Source of the DNA: Tannerella sp.
Lineage (GTDB): Bacteria; Bacteroidota; Bacteroidia; Bacteroidales; Tannerellaceae
Reading direction: 5' to 3'
Assembly: GCA_031264155.1 (NCBI GenBank)
Contig: JAISEJ010000052.1
Coordinates: forward strand, 1-36,891
Length of the DNA stretch: 36,891 nucleotides
The first letter of the stretch is position 1. The number at the start of each line of letters is the position of its first letter. Shown piece after piece: positions 8,801 through 16,224 of this stretch. The position numbers and the translations under genes were made by a program. The notes under the pieces are model-generated. The model saw only the letters and a program-made list of their open reading frames with translations. It ran no database searches and had not been told where the DNA came from.

Positions 8801-10563
8801 CGACAATCATCGCCATGTTCCCGATGGCAATGGGCGATTCGGAATACGCCGGAGCCATCGGCGCGCCTTTTGCCATAACGGTTATCGGCGGCCTTGCCTT
8901 TTCGTCGCTGCTGACACTGGTAATCATCCCGACCGTCTGCATGGGACTGGAAAACACGACGCAGTGGTACCGCACCCTGTCGCGCAAAATGAAATTCCTG
9001 CACATCCTGCTCGCCATCGCCGGAACAGCCGGCATATACCTGTATGTCGAAGAACTCCTGTGGCAGTCGTTATACTTTGTGGCGCTCATTATCCTTATCC
9101 CCGGAATCACCTATTTCGCCCAGACAAGCCTCCGGCGGGCAAAGGCGGATATCGTCGACCCGGACCGGGAGATCCACATCGTCATACGCAGCCTCGTGAA
9201 AATATACGACCGCGCCGGACGCTTCTCACGCCAGTGGAACAGCGGCCTGGAACTGCGGAAGCGGCTTGGCCTCAGCAGCGAATACCACTCGCTGAAGGAT
9301 TTCGTGAACATAAGCTGGCAGTTCGCACTCTGGGGCTTCACGCTGTATTTCACGTATTTCTATCTGGAAAGCAAGCTGTGGGGCTTTGTCCTGTCGTTTG
9401 CCATCTATGCCCAAACGCTGTACCTGTGGCGCAAAATCCGAACTTACATGTTCTACCGTTTTGCCGGAAGCAAAGCCGTGAAATACATCAACCGCATTAT
9501 ATTCTGGAGCATACCGCCCCTGATCTTATACGGACTGTACGAGAGACTCGACAACCCGGCCATGACGGCGATCATCGGAGTTTTCTGGGGCCTGGGAATC
9601 GCCATCTACGTCACGTCGCAATATCTGTATGAGAAAGACATCAATATCGAACGCATAAGCGGCCGCTTTGCAGGATTGAGACGCGTGCTGTTCCGCAATG
9701 TGAAGAGCATCCCGCTTATCGGGAAACGCCGCCGTCCGTTCAAAGCCCTGCGAGGCGTATCTTTCGAGATAAAGACCGGGATGTTCGGCCTGCTGGGGCC
9801 TAACGGGGCCGGCAAGTCAACGTTCATGCGCATCATCACCGGCATACTGGAACAGAGCTACGGAAGCATCTGGATCAACGGCCTGGATACGCGCGTTTAC
9901 CGCGAAGAGCTGCAAAGCCTCATCGGTTTCCTGCCGCAGGAATTCGGCACGTACGAGAACATGACATCGTACGAGTTCCTCGACTATCAGGCGATCATGA
10001 AGGGGCTGACCGACGAGCGGACGCGGGCGGAGCGGATAGAATACGTCCTCAAGGCCGTGCACATGTACGAGCGCAAGGACGATAAAATCGGCTCGTTCTC
10101 GGGCGGAATGAAGCAGCGCATCGGCATTGCACTGATATTGCTGCACCTGCCGCGAATCCTCGTCGTCGACGAACCTACCGCAGGCCTCGACCCGCGCGAA
10201 CGCATACGCTTCCGCAACCTGCTCGTCGAACTGAGCAAAAACCGCGTGGTCATCTTCTCAACCCATATCATAGAAGACATCTCAAGCTCCTGCAACCAGG
10301 TGGTGGTAATAAACAAAGGCGAGCTGAAGTATTTCGGCGAACCGGAAAAGATGGTCGACATGGCCGTGGGGAAAATCTGGCAGTTCCACATCGACAAGGA
10401 ATCGTTCGATGAAAAGCTCGAGAAATCACTCGTCGTACACAACATCCAGGACGGCGATCTGATACAGGTGCGCTACCTCTCGGCCGGACAGCCCTGGCCC
10501 GGCGCCGTACAGGTGGAGGCAAACCTCGAAGACGCCTACTTATGTCTCTTGAAAAATATGTAA
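5875..10563 (+). CDS. RND permease fused to a membrane domain and an ABC-transporter ATPase
   Basis: Fusion protein of 1562 residues. Residues 1 to about 1035 are a complete RND permease: N-terminal anchor, TM4 motif with Asp397-Asn398 (GMLLDNSVVVLENI), two porter halves, and last helices (ILIFMILACVFESISTPFVM). Residues about 1039-1260 add several hydrophobic segments matching no domain I know. Residues about 1275-1520 are an ABC ATPase: Walker A GPNGAGKST at 1308-1316, signature SGGMKQR at 1409-1415, Walker B VVDEPTAGLDP with Asp1432 and Glu1433, and switch His1464 (FSTHIIED). All catalytic positions are present. An ABC-2 type permease follows three bases later and is the natural partner of the ATPase. 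One reading frame thus joins proton-driven and ATP-driven transport modules. The frame is continuous, with no sign of a sequencing fusion. Confidence 0.9.
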   Translation: MNFLLNRRITISMLFISLTLLGYVSYKQLPMEMLPNAEPPVLFVSVNSQQEMDPSYVESEVIIPLEGAISAVGGVDKIQSEVSNRQSSIRIDFKADVNFKTTSLRLEEKMKEVSASLPDGFTVRVQKVNVAMMNSNFMALQVRGSGGVDRVRNVVDEKILSELENIDGIAAVTVFGGREKAIEVRLDKDACKALNLTTARISSLLSANTQEKVFIGNARESDSQYFVHVNSSYTKVSELENIVVAQGPVLLKDVATVFFDLKEETSYSRVNGKEAISVSLVNDAQANLIDLSHRTTEVINRLNARLEPLDVEIVIDSNTAETMEDNINQIINLALIGGLLAVVVLWFFLKNVRLVFFIALSMPISVYTAFNFFYAAGITINSLTLVGMALAVGMLLDNSVVVLENIYRLSAAGMSPERSVMQGTKEVWRSIVAATLTTITVFMPFVFSDNFLVKLIGNNIGVSIVSTLLVSMAVALLFIPMAAHSILRKKGSSVFYEKVSLSQRPVQIYLVLLKTCMRNPGVAIFGSVILLFVTLIISISTTVQQNRDVDSDRFNVYVTMRTGSTLENTDKVVKALEERLNEIPEKKDIISRINEEEAVLTLVMQENYQAIGKRKISEIKADVQSKMPNVEGAEISVSDATGGQNRGGDMGGMVAFMSLLGIGDNQERVIVKGSDYDMMQLVAEDVRYYLDEQDFIRNSWVSYTRRQPEVRLNFDQILLTSYEITRANITAGLADLNTEYSSGTTFKVGDESYDIIIREKTPEEEEEEARKQKTIDNLEAVQIMNANGGLHNLKDIATVNKAFGRSRITRVNQDKQLEVRYNFIRSVEQSKSLLEGYRADIDQLIANYNLPAGIAIEVIHEEDLFAEFKFLILAAFILIFMILACVFESISTPFVMLFSIPLAAIGSLLALIMTGNSLLSANTLIGFIILLGVVVNNGIILIDYANILRKRGFRRERALIMAGLSRVRPILITSITTIIAMFPMAMGDSEYAGAIGAPFAITVIGGLAFSSLLTLVIIPTVCMGLENTTQWYRTLSRKMKFLHILLAIAGTAGIYLYVEELLWQSLYFVALIILIPGITYFAQTSLRRAKADIVDPDREIHIVIRSLVKIYDRAGRFSRQWNSGLELRKRLGLSSEYHSLKDFVNISWQFALWGFTLYFTYFYLESKLWGFVLSFAIYAQTLYLWRKIRTYMFYRFAGSKAVKYINRIIFWSIPPLILYGLYERLDNPAMTAIIGVFWGLGIAIYVTSQYLYEKDINIERISGRFAGLRRVLFRNVKSIPLIGKRRRPFKALRGVSFEIKTGMFGLLGPNGAGKSTFMRIITGILEQSYGSIWINGLDTRVYREELQSLIGFLPQEFGTYENMTSYEFLDYQAIMKGLTDERTRAERIEYVLKAVHMYERKDDKIGSFSGGMKQRIGIALILLHLPRILVVDEPTAGLDPRERIRFRNLLVELSKNRVVIFSTHIIEDISSSCNQVVVINKGELKYFGEPEKMVDMAVGKIWQFHIDKESFDEKLEKSLVVHNIQDGDLIQVRYLSAGQPWPGAVQVEANLEDAYLCLLKNM

Positions 10564-10566
10564 GAT

Positions 10567-11283
10567 ATGAATCTGAAAAATTATATAACGCTCGTAACGA
10601 AAGTCATCCGGTATAATCTGAAAATCATATTTGCCGGTAAGTTCTTCTGGTTCCTCATGGCCGCATTTGCCTTTTTCGCCTTTTTCATGTTCCAGCAGGC
10701 GTGGAACAGGAGCGAAATCAACGAAGGCTCGATATACAGCCTGCTGCTCTTCCCCTGCCTGCTGCTCATCTTCTACCCCGTCGTCTTCGGCATACAAAAC
10801 GACGAAGACAACCGCATCCTCGAGATCATATTCGGCATCCCCAACTACCGCTACAAAATCTGGGGCGTGCGGATGCTGATGGTCTACGCCGCCAACTACG
10901 TCATCCTCGTCATCTTCGCCTACGTCGCCCGCCTGCTGTTGTATCCGGTCAACATATTCGAGATGGCCGCCCAGCTGATCTTCCCCATGCTCTTCTTCGG
11001 AAACCTCGCCTTCATGTTCTCCACCATCACAAAGAGCGGCAACGGCACAGCCGTGATCATGATCGTCCTCGGCCTCGTCTTCTTCATCTTCATGAACGCC
11101 GTCAACACAATGACCAATTCCTTCTGGAACGTCTTCCTGAACCCTTTCACCATCCCCCGCGACATCCACCCCGTGATATGGCAAAACACCATCCTGAAAA
11201 GCCGCATCTTCCTCCTGGCCGGCGGCACAGTCTGGCTGATGATCGGCCTGCTGAACCTCCAGAAGCGCGAGAAGTTCGTATAA
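10567..11283 (+). CDS. ABC-2 type transporter permease
   Basis: Polytopic inner-membrane protein of 238 residues with about six hydrophobic segments: FFWFLMAAFAFFAFFMF, SLLLFPCLLLIFYPVVFGI, VYAANYVILVIFAYVARLLL, LIFPMLFFGNLAFMFSTI, VIMIVLGLVFFIFMNAV, and a C-terminal LLAGGTVWLMIGLLNL. The motif QNDEDNRILEIIFGIP after the second helix resembles the ABC-2 permease pattern in which an E-rich loop precedes the next helix (compare 'E...GTLELLL'). It begins three bases after the stop of the RND-ABC fusion and is the last gene of the export operon. It most likely docks with the ABC domain of the preceding protein; a homodimer with two fused ATPases is the simplest arrangement. Substrate unknown. Confidence 0.85.
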   Translation: MNLKNYITLVTKVIRYNLKIIFAGKFFWFLMAAFAFFAFFMFQQAWNRSEINEGSIYSLLLFPCLLLIFYPVVFGIQNDEDNRILEIIFGIPNYRYKIWGVRMLMVYAANYVILVIFAYVARLLLYPVNIFEMAAQLIFPMLFFGNLAFMFSTITKSGNGTAVIMIVLGLVFFIFMNAVNTMTNSFWNVFLNPFTIPRDIHPVIWQNTILKSRIFLLAGGTVWLMIGLLNLQKREKFV

Positions 11284-11331
11284 AATGCATACACAGACGT
11301 CCGTTCGCATGATAACACGATTTCGAGTGGT

Positions 11332-11355
11332 GTATTTATCTTTTTGGATAAATAC
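11332..11355. terminator. Hairpin between convergent genes
   Basis: GTATTTATC and GATAAATAC form a perfect 9-bp stem around the loop TTTTTG. It lies in the 113-base gap between the converging ABC permease and signal peptidase genes, where a two-way terminator is expected. The stem is AT-rich and has no clear T-run, so the call is moderate. Confidence 0.4.
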
Positions 11356-11396
11356 GAGTCATGCCTCCAAAGCGGCGCCTTTATCTTCCAGAAACG

Positions 11397-11876
11397 CTAA
11401 TGAATTTTTCCTACAATCATCCGTTCCGGTACCCAGCCGAAAAACCGGCTATCCCGTGAAATTTCCGCATTATCGCCCAACATGTAGTAATATAATGTAT
11501 TACCTAATTGTTTTATTTCGGCTATTCGTTTCACTAACAGCACATCCGTATTTTCAGGATTATTAAAAACGACAATGTCTCCGACTTTAGGTTTTTTAAA
11601 GCCCGGCAACCGATGATATCCCCAGTTACGTCCAGCATCCGCTTCTCGCCAGGAAGCAATATGTGTAAATACATTAATCAAGGGAATATCCGCCCAACGT
11701 TCCGGCAACCGCCCACCGTAGGAAAACTTGTCAATCCACAGCCACTCATTCGTCCTAATCGCAGGCTCCATACTGGCAGATGAAACCTTGCACGGCTCTC
11801 CGATACAAATCCGGATCACAATAGCCAACAGAATGATCACGGCAAAGAACAAAATTATTTTTCCAATTCGTTTCAT
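11397..11876 (-). CDS. Type I signal peptidase (S26 family), small form
   Basis: Membrane-anchored serine/lysine protease that removes signal peptides or propeptides on the periplasmic face. The 159 residues hold one N-terminal membrane helix (IGKIILFFAVIILLAIVIRI), catalytic Ser35 in SASMEP, general-base Lys116 in LLVKRIAEI, and the conserved box GDNAEISRDSRFFG near the C-terminus. It is shorter than housekeeping LepB, lacking long inserts. It is the last gene of the minus-strand island. Because the island encodes at least four NVEALA-type peptides whose precursors seem to need cleavage, a dedicated processing role is attractive, but this is inference from location only. Start chosen at the first Met before the hydrophobic helix. 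Confidence 0.9.
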   Translation of the reverse strand: MKRIGKIILFFAVIILLAIVIRICIGEPCKVSSASMEPAIRTNEWLWIDKFSYGGRLPERWADIPLINVFTHIASWREADAGRNWGYHRLPGFKKPKVGDIVVFNNPENTDVLLVKRIAEIKQLGNTLYYYMLGDNAEISRDSRFFGWVPERMIVGKIH

Positions 11877-11888
11877 ATATAATTATAT

Positions 11889-11990
11889 TTATCCGACCAA
11901 ATGCACCAACGCAATACGAACCGCCTCATCGCTCCCGAAATCCCGGAAGTCTTTCGTAAAGCAAATTTTTCCTCGCTTCTTTTTTGACAT
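11889..11990 (-). CDS. Possible 33-residue small ORF
   Basis: ORF reading MSKKKRGKICFTKDFRDFG and ending ALVHLVG, 12 bases upstream of the signal peptidase start and just after the end of the propeller gene in transcription order. No signal peptide, no membrane segment, no recognised family. It could be a real small gene, the tail of a lost gene, or chance. It fills the 142-base gap here. Confidence 0.25.
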   Translation of the reverse strand: MSKKKRGKICFTKDFRDFGSDEAVRIALVHLVG

Positions 11991-12018
11991 ATATCATTTG
12001 CCTGTAATCCTGATTTGT

Positions 12019-13212
12019 TCATTGCGTAACCTCCGGGACTTTTACTGAAAAGGATATGATGAGCGGATTGTCGTCAACATCCGTATTTTGTAAATACTTT
12101 TTCAACTTACTTTCCGGCATTTCAACTAACGCTTTATTATCGGCCAGCACTTTATCAAGCCTGTAAGAATTGGGGGACGAATAAAAAACATCTCCTTTTG
12201 CACAATGTATGTTTTTAAGGAAAAGGTTACTGATGTTTTTGTTTTTGGATAATTTATACGAATCAATGACAAGACTCTTCCCTGTTCGCTTGTCATAAAA
12301 CAAATGAACATCCTCGATTCCTTCAAATATGGTATAAAGATAGTTTTCCATATCAATTACGTCACCCCAGGGCACGATATAGCCGCTTTGCTGTTTCTCT
12401 TTAAAATCATCCCGCTCACCAAAGATCAAAGTCATCTTTTTTCTGTCCTTTTCGGAGAGCATCCGGTAATTGGATTTGTTGTGAAATTTGTAATATGGAT
12501 ACACTTCCCTGTCTTTAACATAATATATAATATCGCTCAGTACCGGATGATAATAAATCGACCCGTCGGCATGGCAGTCAATAGAACGAATGGAAAGTCT
12601 TGTTATCATTTGCGTTTCCATAGGAAGTTGTGCCGAGACAAAACGGCAATCCTTATCAAGGAAGTGAATGCAAGTCTTTCGCATTTCCGGCTCACTGTAT
12701 CCTTCGTTGTCGCTGGAAAAGAAATTTATAAATCCATCCGCACCGTCGGATGCAATATGCTCCCGATTAAATCCTAACGGAATAACCCGTTCCTGCCGAC
12801 CATCTTCATTATAAACAAACAATCTTCGTGAAAAGTTATCACTAATCAATATTTTATTGTGGACAGGATCTGCCTCAAAACCGGTTATACTGATGTATTC
12901 GTTTGGCCCCTGTCCCATATCCGATATTTTATTGATAAACTTTCCTTCTTCGGTAAATATAAATACCTTGTTGGATTTTGCATTTAATATAAAAAAGCGA
13001 CCATTCATAATCCTCATTTTTAGAACCTGGTCAATTAATGCATCATCGGTCGTCTCCAACCGTATCGTGTCATAATCGGCTACGAAATTCATAAAGTCAT
13101 CCGATGGGTTTACTATTTCAATCGTTGTCCCGCTAAATTCCGTTCGGGGTTTATTGTCTGCGCAAGACAGCAATATGACGGCCATTATCGAAAAAAATAC
13201 TTTCCTGTTCAT
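12019..13212 (-). CDS. Six-bladed beta-propeller lipoprotein (family I, copy 1)
   Basis: Predicted periplasmic or surface lipoprotein of 397 residues: signal MNRKVFFSIMAVILLSC, lipidated Cys17. The body shows repeated blade-like units with the hallmark GQGPNEY at about 100-106, just after a beta strand ending in 'FTEEGKFINKI', and the typical C-terminal 'DNPLIISFSVK'. These are traits of the BF3164/DUF5128-type six-bladed propeller lipoproteins of Bacteroidota, whose biochemical role is not known. It is a close paralogue of the gene at 17671-18876 over nearly the whole length, including DNA-level identity in long stretches, which points to a recent duplication. It starts 9 bases after the preceding propeller gene stops, so the two are probably co-transcribed. 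Confidence 0.85.
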   Translation of the reverse strand: MNRKVFFSIMAVILLSCADNKPRTEFSGTTIEIVNPSDDFMNFVADYDTIRLETTDDALIDQVLKMRIMNGRFFILNAKSNKVFIFTEEGKFINKISDMGQGPNEYISITGFEADPVHNKILISDNFSRRLFVYNEDGRQERVIPLGFNREHIASDGADGFINFFSSDNEGYSEPEMRKTCIHFLDKDCRFVSAQLPMETQMITRLSIRSIDCHADGSIYYHPVLSDIIYYVKDREVYPYYKFHNKSNYRMLSEKDRKKMTLIFGERDDFKEKQQSGYIVPWGDVIDMENYLYTIFEGIEDVHLFYDKRTGKSLVIDSYKLSKNKNISNLFLKNIHCAKGDVFYSSPNSYRLDKVLADNKALVEMPESKLKKYLQNTDVDDNPLIISFSVKVPEVTQ

Positions 13213-13221
13213 ATCTTTATT

Positions 13222-14403
13222 TTATTTTATCCTATAGATGATTAATACCGGATTGTCGTCATCCTTTACCCTGTTTACGGCATCCAGGTATTTTTTTGCA
13301 AAGTCCTTGTTTTTAATCGTCTTTTCGGTGAATGCGTCAATATACACATGTCGCATGATTTCAGGACTAATGGCATTAATCAAGACATCATTTTCCATGG
13401 TTGCCAGGGATGAACGCAAGTAAATCGGAAAACCTCCAAATTCGGGAATGGAGAATACATTGCCCGTTGTAATCGTTTCTTTTTTCGCTTTGTCATATAT
13501 TACCCTGAATGCTAACGATATATCCAGAATAATATACCGGGATGTTTCCATAATTTTATGTGCACCTTTTAAGTAGCCTCCTTTTATGGCTATATCCAAA
13601 GCGATGTGTGGATCCCCTTCAATCAGTGCCTGCGGGAGTCGGTTTTTGATAATATTTACATAATAACGGGGGGTAATCTCTTGATTGGGCAAGACTTCAT
13701 AAATAATATCAATTGTGCTGTTAAGCGTCAAGGCCCGGCTATTATACAGGGAATAATAATTTTCCAGTCCCCAGCCCCGGTTAATTCCATCTACCTTCGT
13801 AAAAGGCAAAAAACAGGCTGTTTTATTTTTATCCGTATCAAGTATGAAATGCTGATACCTCCCTAATTTCGAATCACTCCAATCATTTACAATATGATAT
13901 TTTGAACCGTCAAAAGTAAAAAAAGTCATTCCCCAGGAACCATTTAAAGAAATATCACGAATATATTTCCCATTAAAATCATATAACATGATTTTATCCA
14001 ATACGGGAACAAGAACTCCCACAGTTGAATCCATGACAACCATATCGTTTACTGCAGGGGGATATTCTCCCGGCCCAGCTCCCGTTGCCTGTATTTTGGC
14101 ATGAAAACTCCCATCTCGATTAAAAACAAAGACACTTAGAGTAAGTTCGTCATACACCAGTATCTTGTCTTTTCTTAAATGCACTCTTTTTACATCCCCG
14201 ATTAAACATTCGGGACCGGTTTCTAAAATAACAACTTCTACCGAGTCAGTATTTATCAGGAAAGAACCATCCAGTTCTTCCTCCAACCGGTCTATATCCA
14301 CAATAATCTGCTCCAGATTCCCGGGAACTGTTCCGGCAACTCTTTTTTTACAGCCGGTAATAAATAATCCTATACATATCAGTAATAATCCTGTTTTTTT
14401 CAT
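13222..14403 (-). CDS. Six-bladed beta-propeller lipoprotein
   Basis: Protein of 393 residues with lipoprotein signal MKKTGLLLICIGLFITGC (Cys18). Propeller hallmark GAGPGEY at 108-114 after a blade ending FNRDGSFHAKI; C-terminus VKDDDNPVLIIYRIK is the usual last strand of this family. It has no close paralogue in the window, unlike its neighbours, so it may be an older member. It lies between the family I gene at 12019 and a decayed tail of an 'MRNLLL' family gene at 14405-14530; its ATG is next to that tail's stop codon, in the place normally held by another lipoprotein or thioredoxin-like gene. Function unknown beyond the fold prediction. Confidence 0.82.
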   Translation of the reverse strand: MKKTGLLLICIGLFITGCKKRVAGTVPGNLEQIIVDIDRLEEELDGSFLINTDSVEVVILETGPECLIGDVKRVHLRKDKILVYDELTLSVFVFNRDGSFHAKIQATGAGPGEYPPAVNDMVVMDSTVGVLVPVLDKIMLYDFNGKYIRDISLNGSWGMTFFTFDGSKYHIVNDWSDSKLGRYQHFILDTDKNKTACFLPFTKVDGINRGWGLENYYSLYNSRALTLNSTIDIIYEVLPNQEITPRYYVNIIKNRLPQALIEGDPHIALDIAIKGGYLKGAHKIMETSRYIILDISLAFRVIYDKAKKETITTGNVFSIPEFGGFPIYLRSSLATMENDVLINAISPEIMRHVYIDAFTEKTIKNKDFAKKYLDAVNRVKDDDNPVLIIYRIK

Positions 14404-14404
14404 A

Positions 14405-14530
14405 TTAATCTTTTTTTATGTGATAAAGTAATATCCATGTATTCATTTCTTTCGGGTCATCGCCGCGCCTGAGTACGTTCATTTTGGACCGAAGCCTTTT
14501 TGTTATCATTCCTTCTTTCATGTTTTTCAT
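14405..14530 (-). pseudogene. 3' remnant of an 'MRNLLL' family propeller gene
   Basis: Reads KEGMITKRLRSKMNVLRRGD and ends NTWILLYHIKKD before a TAA. This matches the C-terminus of the three intact family IV genes (for example KEGMITKEQKERFQSKMN... ending MNPWILLYHVKKD), with an in-frame loss of about six codons. The remaining 360 or so residues are absent, so this is a scar of a deleted copy. Confidence 0.8.
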
Positions 14531-15684
14531 ATTCCCGACAACAAGTCTTTTTTAAATCTGTACTTGACAATAATAAAATTATCACCCTCCGTTAGCGCCC
14601 TTACTTTTTTTTCTGTTTGCCCGTCAAATTTATAATCGGGAAATATTGCTGACAGATAGGCCGGATCTACAATCGAATACAAATACTCATTATCGACATA
14701 AATCGGATCAAGCATCATATTCCCGGACTTAAATTTATGATTGAAACAGATAAACTGGTCACTCTGCCGGTTCAAGATGTATATATAACCGTTATTATTC
14801 AATGCATAAGTGATTATCCAATATTTATCGCCTATTATTTTCCGGCACAGAATGGAATATCCGGTCTCCTCCCGATTTTTCAGGAATCTTCTGGGATCGT
14901 CACCTAATACTTTAGGAGATAAAGGCCGGTCTTTAAACCGTATGGCATATTCCGGATACAAAAGGCCTTCACTTTGAGGCTCTATACGGTATAGATTATT
15001 GTCTTGTCGTCCGGCAGCAAAATACTGACACTTGCCATCATTAAAAAAATGTAATGGATCTCCCGATACAAATCCTCTTGGATATAATTCTTTGAAAGGT
15101 TGCTTTACAATCAACTTTCCCGTTACTTTGGAATAGACCCATATCGTAGAATTAAGATCATTTTCAAATTTCGGCTGATAAAACATGTATAAAGAATCTC
15201 CGATTGATTGAAAATCATTGAGAATGCCGATCTCTTTGGGGAGCGCAATCTTGTCGATAAACACGGATGATGTGTCATAAACATAAATATTCCCGTAAGG
15301 ATCGAGGAATTCCATATTTCCGGTCACCGGATTCAGGAGGAAATCCGTTACTATTGCAAAATATCCGGCGCCTTGTCCACGTAAATGACTTGTATTGAAC
15401 AGGAACCGTCCGTCTCTATCAAAAGAATAAACCGTATAATTTCTTGAACAGAAAAGAAAATACCGGCTTTCCGTAATATAAAACTTCTTAACATTATAAA
15501 ACAAGGCGCTGTCCCTGTTTTCGAGAAAGATCAATTCAACCTTGTCAAATAAATCCGACAAGTCGGGCAGTGTAACCGGATCTCCTATTTCAAGAACACG
15601 GAATGTATCTTCATTGTGTTGTTTTTCCTTACATGCCGAAAATGCCATTGCCAGGCAGATCGCATAAACATAAAATTTATTCAT
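14527..15684 (-). CDS. Six-bladed beta-propeller lipoprotein
   Basis: Predicted envelope lipoprotein of 385 residues. The start is placed at 15684 because MNKFYVYAICLAMAFSAC is a proper lipoprotein signal (Cys18). The frame stays open upstream to 15819, but that extension would bury the signal in mid-protein. The hallmark appears as RGQGAGYF at 102-109, a variant of the usual GQGPGEY, after SFDRDGRFLFNTS. C-terminus EGDNFIIVKYRFKKDLL resembles the family's last strand. Propeller-type lipoprotein of unknown role. Upstream lies a 130-base AT-rich spacer and the internally deleted propeller remnant at 15816-16151. Confidence 0.82.
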   Translation of the reverse strand: MNKFYVYAICLAMAFSACKEKQHNEDTFRVLEIGDPVTLPDLSDLFDKVELIFLENRDSALFYNVKKFYITESRYFLFCSRNYTVYSFDRDGRFLFNTSHLRGQGAGYFAIVTDFLLNPVTGNMEFLDPYGNIYVYDTSSVFIDKIALPKEIGILNDFQSIGDSLYMFYQPKFENDLNSTIWVYSKVTGKLIVKQPFKELYPRGFVSGDPLHFFNDGKCQYFAAGRQDNNLYRIEPQSEGLLYPEYAIRFKDRPLSPKVLGDDPRRFLKNREETGYSILCRKIIGDKYWIITYALNNNGYIYILNRQSDQFICFNHKFKSGNMMLDPIYVDNEYLYSIVDPAYLSAIFPDYKFDGQTEKKVRALTEGDNFIIVKYRFKKDLLSGI

Positions 15685-15815
15685 AGCTAATCGCAATAAG
15701 TCAAACCATTCGGATACCTCACGCTCAATTTGCGAACGATTTTTATTAAAATTGTCATACGAAGTCAAGGTATGAATTATTATAATTATAATAAAGGCAT
15801 TTGAGAATTTCATAT

Positions 15816-16151
15816 TCATTTATGATTATTTTTTATGTAATATTTGATTATAAATTGATTGTCTTTATCAATATGGATGTTTTTTATTGCTTCATGATAA
15901 ATAATACAAAGACCCTTACGATCAAGTATGTAATATTTATTTTTGTACATTAGCATCTTGTCGCACTTGTAGAGTATAGAATTTTCAGTCAATTCCAAAG
16001 GAATAATTTGAATTGAGTCAAAAACGTCTTTGAAATTAAAACTGTTTGGACGTGGGAGTTGAATATTCAAAACAATATGATCATTCCTGCTTTTTTCTTG
16101 TATGCAGCTATAAAATAATAAAATAGATATAATTAGGAGAAAGTATCTCAT
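15816..16151 (-). pseudogene. Internally deleted propeller lipoprotein
   Basis: About 111 residues: a good lipoprotein signal (MRYFLLIISILLFYSC), the first blade (FDSIQIIPLELTENSILYKC), then a direct jump to a family-typical end (DKDNQFIIKYYIKNNHK). The central 280 or so residues, including the GQGP motif, are missing while the frame is kept. It could still give a short lipoprotein, but it looks like a deletion product. The frame is open to an earlier Met at 16169. Confidence 0.7.
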
Positions 16152-16224
16152 GATTTTTTTTATAAACATTTGACAAACATTATTTTATTTAATTCATATC
16201 AAGTGTAATTGATTGCGGCTACTT

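Noticed and set aside
7723-9003. Long minus-strand ORF of 426 codons inside the RND-ABC fusion gene
   Set aside because: It is antisense to a well-supported gene; its His/Arg/Gln-rich product matches no family and is typical of GC-rich antisense frames.
14527-15819. 430-codon version of the propeller gene starting at 15819
   Set aside because: The first 45 residues would precede a good lipoprotein signal; the start at 15684 fits the family.
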